Shown piece after piece: positions 16,904 through 25,388 of a stretch of 64,000 nt of DNA. The notes under the pieces are model-generated. The model was not told where the DNA came from. It did not search any database and saw only the letters and a list, made by a program, of their open reading frames with translations. The translations under genes were made by a program, and so were the position numbers. The stretch is from NCBI RefSeq assembly GCF_006385175.1, contig NZ_VFIY01000004.1:1-64000 (forward strand), given 5' to 3'. Numbering within the stretch: the stretch's first letter is position 1; the number at the start of each line of letters is the position of its first letter. The DNA comes from Emcibacter nanhaiensis. GTDB taxonomy: Bacteria > Pseudomonadota > Alphaproteobacteria > Sphingomonadales > Emcibacteraceae.

Positions 16904-17021
16904 TGGGTATCTCCTTTAAGTCATTGTTTGCTGCGGTTGAGTTGAAGATATGTTTTTAAAAACGATATGTACAATCGATTGTTATTAGTGTTATGATAAG
17001 AAAAACTTATTAAGGTGAAAT
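16904..17021. promoter_or_regulatory. Divergent ahpC/oxyR control region
   Basis: An AT-rich region of 118 bases between the divergent ahpC and oxyR genes. The segment about 16947-16985 contains two GATA tetrads and an AATCGATT dyad, resembling the spaced tetrads of an OxyR site. The exact operator is not resolved by eye. Control by OxyR is inferred from gene arrangement. Confidence 0.45.
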
Positions 17022-17906
17022 ATGAACCTGCGGGACCTGAACTATCTTGTTGCGGTGGCGGACAATGGCCATTTTGGCCGGGCTGCAGAAGTCTGCCATG
17101 TTAGCCAGCCGGCGCTGAGTATGCAAATCCGGAAGCTGGAGGACTTCCTTGGCGTGCCCCTGTTTGAGCGCACCAACAAGACCGTCATGATTACGGAAGC
17201 AGGGCGCCAGATTGTCGCCCGGGCGCGGGTAGTCCTGCAGGAGGCGGAAAATATTCGCGAGATTGCCGACAGCTTCCGGGATCCCCTTGCCGGTAAAATC
17301 CTGCTTGGCGCCTTTCCGACCTTGGCGCCTTATCTGCTGCCGAAAGTCATACCGGCTCTGCATCAGCATTTTCCGGCGCTGGCCCTCTACCTGGTGGAGG
17401 AGAAGACCGAGGTTCTGGTCGAGAAAATCAAGGCGGGGGAAGTTGAGGCTGCCATGCTGGCCATCCCGGTGGAGGAGGAACAACTGGACTCCGAAGAGCT
17501 GTTTACCGAAGAGTTTCTGCTGGCGCTTCCTGCCGATCACAGGCTTGCCGGGCACACGTCCGTATCCTTTAATGACATCCGCAACGAAAGCCTGTTGCTG
17601 CTGGAGGAAGGGCATTGCCTGCGGACCCAGGCGCTGAAGGTTTGCACTCTGGTGGGGGCGCGGGAAAATACCGAGTTTCGCGCCACCAGCCTGGAAACCC
17701 TGCGCCAGATGGTGGCTGCGAGTGTGGGCATGACCCTGATGCCGGAGTTTGCCGTACGCGAGCAGGAGGGGGTCGTCTATCTGCCTTTTACCGGCGATGT
17801 GCCAAGCCGGACTATCGCATTGTTTTATCGCAAAAGTTCAGTGCGCAAGAAACTGCTGTCCGAGATCGCCGGACATGTCCGTGACCTTATCGGGCAGGCA
17901 GGCTGA
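17022..17906 (+). CDS. oxyR: OxyR peroxide-sensing LysR-family regulator
   Basis: A 294-residue LysR-type protein. The helix-turn-helix occupies residues 1-60 (FGRAAEVCHVSQPALSMQIR). The two sensor cysteines are at 199 and 208 (GHCLRTQALKVC), exactly the positions and spacing of E. coli OxyR, which form the regulatory disulfide on exposure to H2O2. It is divergent from ahpC-ahpD, its likely main target. Its 3' end overlaps the convergent ogt gene by 20 bases, so no terminator separates the two. Confidence 0.95.
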   Translation: MNLRDLNYLVAVADNGHFGRAAEVCHVSQPALSMQIRKLEDFLGVPLFERTNKTVMITEAGRQIVARARVVLQEAENIREIADSFRDPLAGKILLGAFPTLAPYLLPKVIPALHQHFPALALYLVEEKTEVLVEKIKAGEVEAAMLAIPVEEEQLDSEELFTEEFLLALPADHRLAGHTSVSFNDIRNESLLLLEEGHCLRTQALKVCTLVGARENTEFRATSLETLRQMVAASVGMTLMPEFAVREQEGVVYLPFTGDVPSRTIALFYRKSSVRKKLLSEIAGHVRDLIGQAG

Positions 17907-18396
17907 GGCCTTCCAGTTCCAGAAGGCGTTGCTTCCGCTCCACACCGCCGGCATAGCCGGTGAGGGTGCCGTCGCTGCCGATGACCCGGTGGCAGGGGAC
18001 GATAATGGCAACCGGGTTTTGGCCGTTGGCAGTGCCGACCGCCCGTACCGCCTTTTCATTGCCGACGGCCCGGGCCAGTTGCGCGTAGGTCCAGGTTTGC
18101 CCGGCGGGAATGGTGCGCAGCGCCTGCCATACTTTGACCTGGAACGGCGTTCCCTGCATTTCCACGTCGATATCATCCAGGCTGTCTGTCCGGCCGGAAA
18201 AATAGCTTTCCAGCTTGCACCGGAGAGAGGGATTTTTCTGCTTGGTCAGGGTGTAGTCCCCATATCTTTTTGACAACAAACGATGCATTCGCTCCTCATA
18301 ACTCTCGAAATCAAGGGCGCAGATCCTGGTCCCGTGACTGACGGCAAAGATCCTGCCGACCGGGCTTTCGATATGGTCAATGGTGAGGTCAGTCAT
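17887..18396 (-). CDS. ogt: Methylated-DNA-protein-cysteine methyltransferase
   Basis: A suicide repair protein of about 169 residues with the acceptor cysteine in IIVPCHRVIGSDG and the following GYAGGVERKQRLLELE helix. The DNA-binding wing TPFQVKVWQALRTIPAGQT precedes it. It removes methyl groups from O6-methylguanine in one irreversible transfer. The start at 18396 has AAGGAT upstream and overlaps the end of the ada-alkA fusion gene by 8 bases, so the two are translated together. Its 3' end overlaps oxyR on the other strand. Confidence 0.94.
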   Translation of the reverse strand: MTDLTIDHIESPVGRIFAVSHGTRICALDFESYEERMHRLLSKRYGDYTLTKQKNPSLRCKLESYFSGRTDSLDDIDVEMQGTPFQVKVWQALRTIPAGQTWTYAQLARAVGNEKAVRAVGTANGQNPVAIIVPCHRVIGSDGTLTGYAGGVERKQRLLELEGLSLPAR

Positions 18397-19876
18397 CGGC
18401 GAAATCCTTGTGAAGTGAAGACCAGAGATACATGGTGGCATAGCCCCGGAACGGGCGCCATTTTTCCGCGATTTGCAGCATGCCCAGGCTGGATTTGCTG
18501 TTTTGTTCCAGGCCCAGGGCCTTGATCAGGCCCAGGTCATTGACGGGGAAGGCGTCCGGCTCGCGGAGCCCCCGCATGGCGATATAGTTGGCCGTCCAGG
18601 GACCAATCCCCTTGAGAGCGCACAGGTTCTGGACCACATCCTCCAGCTGCGCGGGGCGGCGCAGGAAATCCGGGTCCTTCATAACCCTGGCCGAGAAGCT
18701 TTTGAGCAATTCCTGACGGCTCCGGGGAATGCCGATATCGGACAGGTCGGCGGCGGCAATATCCTCAGGCCGGGGAAACAGGAGCGAAAGTCCTTCGGGG
18801 GCCCCGGCGAGCGGTCGTCCCAGCTTGCGCACCAAGCGGCTGGCGAGGGTGGTGCCGCCTTCAACGCTGACCTGCTGACCGAGAATCGCCCGGATGGCCA
18901 GTTCAAAGGGGTCCCAGCATCCCGGAATCCTGATGCCCGGATTTTCCCGGACAGGGCCAAGTAGTCGGCCATCCTGTTTCAGGCTCTGGTTGATGCTTTG
19001 CATATTGCAATCCAGGTCAAGCATCTGGCGAACGCGGCTGACAATCACGGCCAGGGCCGAGAGTTCAGGATAGACGATATCCACTCGGAATGCCGATTGG
19101 TCCGGCAGGTGTTCGACGATCAGGTAGCCACCGCGTCCATTCAGTTCAAAGCTTCTCTGGTACCGATGGTCAGAAACCAGCTCGACGTTCCTGAGGGCCC
19201 GGGTTCTGAAATAATTTCTGGTCCAGAACCAGCTGTAGGGCGGCGTATAGCGAAGCGTGAGTTGCAGGCCGCCGTCGGGGCCTCCGGCATCAGTCACACT
19301 GCGGCGACGGAAGTCGCGCGGCGCCCGCTGGTAGCTTTTCAGGAAAGCGTCATTAAACCGGCGCAAACTGTTAAATCCCGCCGCCAGGGCGACTTCTGTC
19401 AGGGGCAGGCTGGTCTCCGTGATCAGTTGTTTGGCAAACAACAGCCTGCGGGTGTCGGCGATCTCTTTTGGCGAAGCTCCGAGATATTGCTCGAACAGCC
19501 GGCGCAGGTGGCGGCCGCCAAGCCCCACCCGGTCGGCCAGATCCTCCACCGATCCTTCATTCAGGGCGCCTTCATTGATCAGGCGCAACGCCCGGGAAAC
19601 CGTACTTGCCGATCCTTGCCACGCAGGCAGGTCGGGGGAGACTTCCGGCCGGCATCTGAGGCAGGGGCGGAACCCTGCGGCCAGGGCTGCGGCAGCGCTG
19701 GGCAGGAAGGTGCAGTTTTCCTTTTTCGGCGTTTTGGCCGGACAAACCGGGCGACAGAATATCCCGGTGGTCAGGACGGCGGTGAAAAATCTGCCGTCGT
19801 AACTCTTGTCCCGACTCAGGAGAGCCTGATAACATTGGTCCCGGTCGAGTGGGTTTGGAGTGTTTCTCGTGTTCAT
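18389..19876 (-). CDS. alkA: Ada-type regulator fused to AlkA DNA glycosylase
   Basis: A 495-residue three-part protein. Residues 1-80 form the Ada metal-binding module with four zinc cysteines (Cys41, Cys45, Cys72, Cys75; the first cysteine is the methyl acceptor in Ada). Residues about 85-185 form an AraC-type helix-turn-helix (SLPLTEVALAAGFNSLRRFNDAF). Residues about 200-495 form an AlkA 3-methyladenine glycosylase with the helix-hairpin-helix LCALKGIGPWTANYIAM and the catalytic aspartate in FPVNDLGL. It should sense methylphosphotriesters, activate repair genes and excise alkylated bases. The methyltransferase domain is supplied by the separate ogt gene just downstream. Confidence 0.93.
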   Translation of the reverse strand: MNTRNTPNPLDRDQCYQALLSRDKSYDGRFFTAVLTTGIFCRPVCPAKTPKKENCTFLPSAAAALAAGFRPCLRCRPEVSPDLPAWQGSASTVSRALRLINEGALNEGSVEDLADRVGLGGRHLRRLFEQYLGASPKEIADTRRLLFAKQLITETSLPLTEVALAAGFNSLRRFNDAFLKSYQRAPRDFRRRSVTDAGGPDGGLQLTLRYTPPYSWFWTRNYFRTRALRNVELVSDHRYQRSFELNGRGGYLIVEHLPDQSAFRVDIVYPELSALAVIVSRVRQMLDLDCNMQSINQSLKQDGRLLGPVRENPGIRIPGCWDPFELAIRAILGQQVSVEGGTTLASRLVRKLGRPLAGAPEGLSLLFPRPEDIAAADLSDIGIPRSRQELLKSFSARVMKDPDFLRRPAQLEDVVQNLCALKGIGPWTANYIAMRGLREPDAFPVNDLGLIKALGLEQNSKSSLGMLQIAEKWRPFRGYATMYLWSSLHKDFADD

Positions 19877-20184
19877 AGGTGAAATCTAGCATAACACGGT
19901 CGGAAAACTCGCCATTTTCGGACATAAATCGTAAAAATATACGGTTAATCCGTCCCAAAACTCGACTGAAGCTTTAAAATGCCGGGAAATTCTTATATTT
20001 TTATTTGTCGGATTTCGGGAAGAAAATGATGAATTACAGGCATTTATTGGATTTTCTTTAGAACAGGCTTTTAGGCTTTGTTAACGAACTGGACTGTAGA
20101 ATAACAAGATACACCAAAGCCGGATGCAAAGCGCCGGTAAAGTCGGATAAACGGAAAACAGGAAGCGTAGGTAACTAAACCACT
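19877..20184. other. Intergenic region between divergent ada-alkA and DUF2336 genes
   Basis: A 308-base region with no credible gene. It is AT-rich in its left and centre parts, as expected of promoters for the two divergent genes. A weakly riboswitch-like string (ATGCAAAGCGCCGG, about 20123-20136) lies in the leader of the DUF2336 gene but lacks the other conserved blocks. No terminator or repeat was seen. Confidence 0.5.
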
Positions 20185-21315
20185 ATGGGCGCACTTGATA
20201 AGGGGTATAAGGCTGACGAACTGATCAGGCTCGCAGCCGACAAGTCAGTATCTGCACGCAATGAGCTTGTGGAAAATATTACTGACCTCTTTTTGACTCC
20301 CGGGGGCCGACTGAATGAGCACGAACGTGCTCTCATGAATGACATTCTTTCCAAGCTCATCCTCAACGTCGAACAGCATATCCGCAGGGAGCTGGCCAGA
20401 AGGCTGGCCGATTCCATGGACTTGTCCGGTGAACTGGTGGGCATGCTCGCCAACGACAAAATCGAGATCGCCCGTCCTGTGCTGGAAAAAAACAAACTGT
20501 TGCAGGACGCGCAACTGATCGAGGTGATCCGGAACCGGACCGATGCCCATCGCCTGGCCATCGCCATTCGCGAGGATGTGTCCGCAGAGGTTAGCGATGA
20601 ACTGATTGAACATGGCAGCGAGGATGTTGTCGAGGCACTGATCAACAACAGCAGTGCCGAAATATCAGAAGCCTCTATGGAATATCTGGTGGCAGAATCG
20701 AAAAGCCTGGACAGGTTCCAGGAACCGCTGCTTAGCCGCCAGGACCTGCCGCCGGGGCTTGCTTTCCGGATGTACTGGTGGGTGTCTGCGGCTCTGCGCC
20801 GGCGCATCATCAAGGAATTCGAAGTGGATGAAACACTTCTGGATGACGCCATAGAAATGGCGACCAAACATTCTATCCAGCAGGCCGAGGAGGAAGACAG
20901 CGTCATGGATAAGGCGCTGAAGCTCGTCCGCAAGCTGGATGATGAAAACAAACTTAATACGACCTTTGTTCTTCAGGCCCTCAGGCAGGAGAAAGTAAAT
21001 CTGGCAGTTGCCGGACTTTCCCAGATTGCGGGCCTCAGTGTAAAAATAGTCTGGCGGGCTTTCAGAGAAAGAACCGGAGAAAGCCTGGCTGTCATTGCAA
21101 AATCTATCGGGCTTAGTAAAGAGGAATTCACCTCGTTGTTTCTATTGGTCATGCAGACCCGTTCCGGCGGAAAGGCCAGGGCGACCAGTCTGCTGAAGTC
21201 AATTCTTACCATGTATAACGATATCAAGGCCGCCAATGCGCGGGCGGCGGTAAGACATTGGCAGCGCGACCTGGGCTACCAGGACGCTCTGACAGATATG
21301 AAAGAGGCTATATAA
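20185..21315 (+). CDS. DUF2336 domain protein, first copy
   Basis: A 376-residue soluble helical protein. The amino half has HEAT-like repeats: RLAADKSVSARNELVENI, LSKLILNVEQHIRRELARRL, then LLANDEIE-like text (VGMLANDKIEIARPVLEKNK). This is the pattern of DUF2336, an alphaproteobacterial family of unknown function. A second copy lies at 25389-26552 with the same blocks in order. It is 3 bases from the PAS histidine kinase gene that follows, so kinase and DUF2336 protein are probably co-translated and functionally linked. Adaptor or phosphorelay partner is my inference. The ribosome site is weak. Confidence 0.85.
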   Translation: MGALDKGYKADELIRLAADKSVSARNELVENITDLFLTPGGRLNEHERALMNDILSKLILNVEQHIRRELARRLADSMDLSGELVGMLANDKIEIARPVLEKNKLLQDAQLIEVIRNRTDAHRLAIAIREDVSAEVSDELIEHGSEDVVEALINNSSAEISEASMEYLVAESKSLDRFQEPLLSRQDLPPGLAFRMYWWVSAALRRRIIKEFEVDETLLDDAIEMATKHSIQQAEEEDSVMDKALKLVRKLDDENKLNTTFVLQALRQEKVNLAVAGLSQIAGLSVKIVWRAFRERTGESLAVIAKSIGLSKEEFTSLFLLVMQTRSGGKARATSLLKSILTMYNDIKAANARAAVRHWQRDLGYQDALTDMKEAI

Positions 21316-21318
21316 GCT

Positions 21319-23019
21319 ATGCACGGAAAATCGGAATTTTATCGCGAGGCAGGGGAGAGCGGTATGAGGGGATCAGCAACAAGCCGGACAATCGTTCCGC
21401 TGGAAACACTGGAATCCATGCGCCGCGGCAAACGGGCGAAATCGAAATCCGGGTCTTCCCCGCTTCTGGCCCAGGTGAAAACACTGGTCGACCGGATGAA
21501 TATCGATGACAGTGTGCCGCTCTATGTGGCCTCTGTTGAAGGGGAACTGGTTTATGTGAACGACGGCTATCGGGAACTCGTCAGCAGCTGCACGATTTCA
21601 GGAAGCCTGGATGAGGAAAAGGAAGGCAAGGCGCTGCCGTCCAGCCTGATCGCCATTCTCAATGAAGTACAACTGACTCGCCAGACTGTGGTCTCCGAGG
21701 AACAGATCCTGGTCAGCAAGGAACTTCGTCACTACAAATCCCGCCACTTTCCGATCTGTGACGATCAGGGTTTTGTGATCGCGGTGGGCGGAACCTATGT
21801 GGACTTTACGGAACAGAAAAAGCAGGAACGCAGCGAAGGCCTCATGCAACAGCGGTTCCGCGACTTTGCCCGGGCTACATCCGACTGGTATTGGGAAGTT
21901 GACCGGGATTACAGGATCACCTTTGTTTCCGAACGCCTGACCTCCCTGACCGGCCTGCCGGCTTTCATGATGAAGGGCAAGCGGTTCGAACAGGTTGGCA
22001 TCCTGAAAAAGGATGTGGATGGTGAGGAAATCATCTGCGACGATTTTATGGACCTGTACAAACCGTTCCGCGACTATCTCCTGCTGATGGAGGGACAGGA
22101 CGGTGAACCGATTTATGTCCATCTCAGCGGCGTGCCGCTGTTTGACGGCGAAACAGGGGCCTTCCAGGGCTATCGTGGCGCCGGCATGGATGTAACGGTC
22201 AATTACAAGGCGCGCCTTGAGACGCTGGCGGTTCAGAAATCCCTGGAAAATACCCTGGAAGAGCTCACCAACAAGAATATCCAGCTTGATATGGCGTCTG
22301 CCCAGGCCGAAGCGTCACTCAATGCAAAGAGCGAATTCCTGGCGGCCATGAGCCATGAACTGCGCACACCGTTGAATGCGATTATCGGCTTTGCCGAAGC
22401 CATGAACATGGAGGTCTTCGGCGACCTCAATCCGCAGTATATTTCCTACAGCACGGATATCATGAATGCGGGCAAACACCTGCTGGAACTGATCAATGAT
22501 GTGCTTGATGTGGCGGTGCTGGAAAGCGGCAAGCTGTCCCTGGAAGTAACGCCGACCTCGCTGGCGGAGATTATCGAGAAGGCCCTCAACCTGACCATCC
22601 TGCGCGCCAACAGCAAATATCTTGATACCAGCAACGTCAAGATCAGCCAGGATTATATCGTCAATGTGGATGAACGCCGGGCAACGCAGATTTTTGTGAA
22701 CCTGCTCAGCAATGCCGTGAAATTCACCCCGGAATATGGTGAAGTCGGTATTCGCGTCCGCAAACTGGACCGCGGTCATGTGGCAGTGACAGTCTGGGAC
22801 ACCGGCATTGGTATTCCCGAGAGCCAGCAGGAGCTGGTGTTCGAAAAATTCCACCAGGCGACCGACAATATCTATTCCCGCAAGGAAGAAGGCACCGGCC
22901 TCGGCCTGCATATTTCCCGTCACCTCGCGCAGCAGATGGGGGGCGATATCCAGCTGCACAGCGTGGTGAATGAAGGATCTGAATTTACCGTGATCCTGCC
23001 GATCGTTGCGCGGAACTAA
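21319..23019 (+). CDS. Cytosolic PAS-domain sensor histidine kinase
   Basis: A 566-residue kinase without transmembrane helices. Two PAS-like regions (about 65-165 and 175-290) precede a coiled coil. The H-box is SEFLAAMSHELRTPLNAIIGF, then the N-box FVNLLSNAVKFTPE and ATP-binding motifs DTGIGIP and GTGLGLHISRHLAQQ. There is no receiver domain and no response regulator beside it, so it is an orphan kinase. The family is close to the PleC/DivJ/CckA-like HisKA kinases of alphaproteobacteria. It starts 3 bases after the DUF2336 gene, and a second ATG in frame at 21364 is possible. The signal is probably cytoplasmic (redox, light or ligand bound in PAS). Confidence 0.9.
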   Translation: MHGKSEFYREAGESGMRGSATSRTIVPLETLESMRRGKRAKSKSGSSPLLAQVKTLVDRMNIDDSVPLYVASVEGELVYVNDGYRELVSSCTISGSLDEEKEGKALPSSLIAILNEVQLTRQTVVSEEQILVSKELRHYKSRHFPICDDQGFVIAVGGTYVDFTEQKKQERSEGLMQQRFRDFARATSDWYWEVDRDYRITFVSERLTSLTGLPAFMMKGKRFEQVGILKKDVDGEEIICDDFMDLYKPFRDYLLLMEGQDGEPIYVHLSGVPLFDGETGAFQGYRGAGMDVTVNYKARLETLAVQKSLENTLEELTNKNIQLDMASAQAEASLNAKSEFLAAMSHELRTPLNAIIGFAEAMNMEVFGDLNPQYISYSTDIMNAGKHLLELINDVLDVAVLESGKLSLEVTPTSLAEIIEKALNLTILRANSKYLDTSNVKISQDYIVNVDERRATQIFVNLLSNAVKFTPEYGEVGIRVRKLDRGHVAVTVWDTGIGIPESQQELVFEKFHQATDNIYSRKEEGTGLGLHISRHLAQQMGGDIQLHSVVNEGSEFTVILPIVARN

Positions 23020-23034
23020 GGTTCCGCCCGCCGT

Positions 23035-23520
23035 TCAGCAGGCCATTTTTTCAATCACTTTTGCGAGTCCGGACAGAAGTTCCCGGTTGAGGGCGCTGTT
23101 TTCGTCCATATCATCGCTGGTCAATGTGATCTGGATGGCCTGGACATGGGCGCTGAGGCCGGGGATGAAACCTTCATGGTCCTGGCTGCATTTTTCCAGC
23201 ATGTCGCAAATCGACGCACAGATTTTTCCAATCAATTCAAAGCCAATGGTGCCGGCCACTCCCTTGGTCTCAAAGGCAGCGTTGTAAAGGTCCGTCTCTT
23301 CGGGGGTTGCGACGGGAAAGGCCGTCAGATAATCCTGCAGCGCCCGATCCAGTTTTTTGAGGTCCCGCAGCATGTTGTCGGCGACTTTCTTTTTAACTCC
23401 TTCCACGGAGCAGTTGGCGCGTTCAATGGCCTGCCAGTCGATACCGCCAATCTTGCCGCCCATTTTCTCGAGCAGGATATTGGGTGGTGTGACAATCTTT
23501 GGTTTGCCCGTCGGTGTCAC
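23035..23520 (-). CDS. Hpt-like protein lacking the phosphoacceptor histidine
   Basis: A helical protein of about 161 residues. The start is GTG at 23520, 16 bases after the nadK stop, with AAGGA seven bases upstream. The central helix AAFETKGVAGTIGFELIGKI aligns with the Hpt consensus A-A-H-x-L-K-G-x-A-x-x-x-G, but the histidine is Phe83, while Lys86, Gly87 and Gly93 are kept. So it has an Hpt bundle shape without the residue that carries phosphate. It is third in a moaA-nadK-hpt run and its 3' end converges on the PAS kinase gene. It may bind receiver domains without phosphotransfer. Family membership is my reading of one helix. Confidence 0.65.
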   Translation of the reverse strand: MTPTGKPKIVTPPNILLEKMGGKIGGIDWQAIERANCSVEGVKKKVADNMLRDLKKLDRALQDYLTAFPVATPEETDLYNAAFETKGVAGTIGFELIGKICASICDMLEKCSQDHEGFIPGLSAHVQAIQITLTSDDMDENSALNRELLSGLAKVIEKMAC

Positions 23521-23536
23521 TTTATTATCCTTCCCC

Positions 23537-24313
23537 TCAGTTGATGAATTGTTCGTTGAGGATGCGCTCCTCCAAGGTATGTTCCTTGTCGAATAACAGT
23601 GTGATTTCGATGGATTGATCCTGTTCGACAGTGACTTCGGCCACATCCCGGACTTCCTGGATATCGGCCACAGCACTGACTGGCCGTTTTTCCGGATGAA
23701 TGATTTCGAACCGGATGGTTGCCTTTTGCGGCAACAGCGCGCCGCGCCAGCGGCGGGGCCGGAACGCGCTGATGGGGGTCAACGCCACCACATCGGAGCC
23801 AAGCGGGATAATCGGGCCGTGGGCGGAAAGATTATAAGCGGTGCTGCCGGCGGGGGTCGCCACCAGAACGCCGTCACACACCAGTTCGTCGAGGCGCTCC
23901 TTGCCGTCGACGAATATCCTGATCTTGGCGGTTTGCCGGGTTTCGCGAAGAAGCGATACTTCGTTGATCGCCAGCCCTGTATGGCATTCGCCGGAGGTGG
24001 TCACGGCGGTCATTTTCAGGGGATGGAAACAATAGGATTCCGCCTGCCTGATCCGCTTGGCAAGATTGCCCACGCCAAATTTATTCATCAGGAAGCCGAC
24101 CGTGCCGCAGTTCATGCCGAAGATGGGCGTGTCATTGTGCAGCAGGTCATGCATCAGGTGCAGCATATAGCCGTCACCGCCGAGGGCGACGATGACATCG
24201 GCCTCTTCAACCGGGACAAAATCATAAAATTCCCTGAGCTTCTCTGCAGAGGAGATGGCATTCTCCGTGTCGCTGTTTACCAAGGCGAGCTTCATATTGT
24301 TATTTTTACTCAT
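23537..24313 (-). CDS. nadK: NAD kinase
   Basis: A 258-residue enzyme that phosphorylates NAD to NADP. It has the GGDG motif (VIVALGGDGYMLHLMHD), an NE-type block (GLAINEVSLLRET), and the substrate loop DGVLVATPAGSTAYNLSAHGP. The length is typical of alphaproteobacterial NadK. Its ATG lies within 2 bases of the moaA stop codon, so the two are co-translated, with the Hpt-like gene 16 bases further on. There is no clear functional link between the three beyond shared transcription. Confidence 0.96.
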   Translation of the reverse strand: MSKNNNMKLALVNSDTENAISSAEKLREFYDFVPVEEADVIVALGGDGYMLHLMHDLLHNDTPIFGMNCGTVGFLMNKFGVGNLAKRIRQAESYCFHPLKMTAVTTSGECHTGLAINEVSLLRETRQTAKIRIFVDGKERLDELVCDGVLVATPAGSTAYNLSAHGPIIPLGSDVVALTPISAFRPRRWRGALLPQKATIRFEIIHPEKRPVSAVADIQEVRDVAEVTVEQDQSIEITLLFDKEHTLEERILNEQFIN

Positions 24314-24314
24314 A

Positions 24315-25307
24315 TTATCCGCCGGTCATACTCATGTGACGTTGCAGGGTCGGCCGGTTGTGTTCCGGATCAATAGTGAAATAATGCCGTTCCGGCTTTT
24401 TGGAGATCGCAGAAATTATGGCTTGTTCCACGGCCTGCCGGTCTCCCTGATGATTCCGCAAAACCTCGCGCAGGTCAATATTGTCCTCATGCCCCAGGCA
24501 CATGAAAAGCTGGCCGGTACAGGTCACGCGGATCCGGTTGCAGCTGTCGCAGAAATTATGGCTCATGGGGGTGATCATGCCCAGTTTCCTGCCGCTGCTG
24601 CCGACGGAATAATAGCGGGCCGGGCCGCCGGTGCGGTAGTCGCTTTCCGCCAGCTCCCAACTGTCGGCCAGCTGTTCCCGGACCTGTTGCAGGGACAGAT
24701 ATTGTTCGTGTCGGTTGACGTCGATTTCCCCCAGCGGCATGGTCTCGATCAGGGTCAGGTCCATCTGGTTGCGCACGCACCAGTCCAGCATCTGTCCGAT
24801 TTCATCGTCATTGATGCCTTTCAACGCCACCATGTTGATCTTGATGGCAAGGCCGGCGTCCTGGGCCGCGCGGATGCCGTGCAGGACCTGGTCCAGGTTG
24901 CCCCAGCGGGTAATATGGCGGAACTTGGCTTCATCCAGGGTATCGACGGAGACATTGATCCGGCGCACGCCGGCCTCATAGAGGCCGCTGGCATATTTTG
25001 CCAACTGGCTGCCGTTTGTGGTCAGGGTCAACTCCTCAATGATGTTGTCCTTCACATACTGGCCCAGGTTGTCGATCAGCGACATCATGTTTTTGCGGAC
25101 CAGCGGTTCACCGCCGGTCAGCCTGATCTTTTTAACGCCGTTGGCAATGAAGGCCGTGCAGAGGATTTCCAGTTCCTCGAGGCTGAGCACATCGGATTTG
25201 GGCAGGAACTGCATATTTTCCGCCATGCAGTACTGGCACCGGAAATCACACCTGTCGGTGACCGATAGGCGCAAATAAGTGATATGCCGTCCGAACGGAT
25301 CGATCAT
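24315..25307 (-). CDS. moaA: GTP 3',8-cyclase MoaA
   Basis: A 330-residue radical-SAM enzyme for the first step of molybdenum cofactor synthesis. The N-terminal cluster is Cys20-x3-Cys24-x2-Cys27 ([10 protein letters not shown]). The C-terminal cluster is [18 protein letters not shown], and the essential C-terminal Gly-Gly is present (MSMTGG). It converts GTP to 3',8-cyclo-GTP, which MoaC then processes; no moaC or other moa gene is in this window. It heads the moaA-nadK-hpt run. Confidence 0.96.
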   Translation of the reverse strand: MIDPFGRHITYLRLSVTDRCDFRCQYCMAENMQFLPKSDVLSLEELEILCTAFIANGVKKIRLTGGEPLVRKNMMSLIDNLGQYVKDNIIEELTLTTNGSQLAKYASGLYEAGVRRINVSVDTLDEAKFRHITRWGNLDQVLHGIRAAQDAGLAIKINMVALKGINDDEIGQMLDWCVRNQMDLTLIETMPLGEIDVNRHEQYLSLQQVREQLADSWELAESDYRTGGPARYYSVGSSGRKLGMITPMSHNFCDSCNRIRVTCTGQLFMCLGHEDNIDLREVLRNHQGDRQAVEQAIISAISKKPERHYFTIDPEHNRPTLQRHMSMTGG

Positions 25308-25388
25308 TGGGTATCCAGTAATCTGTTATCTCTTCAGACTTTTATAAACAGATAAAACCGAATAATCCATTCAAGAATGGGTGAACTG

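Noticed and set aside
20100-20184. Second GEMM-like riboswitch before the first DUF2336 gene
   Set aside because: ATGCAAAGCGCCGG resembles one conserved block, but the GGCAAACC and GTTACC blocks and the tetraloop stem are absent.
23521-23676. Longer amino end for the Hpt-like protein
   Set aside because: The extra 52 codons lie inside nadK in another frame. The GTG at 23520 has a good ribosome site.
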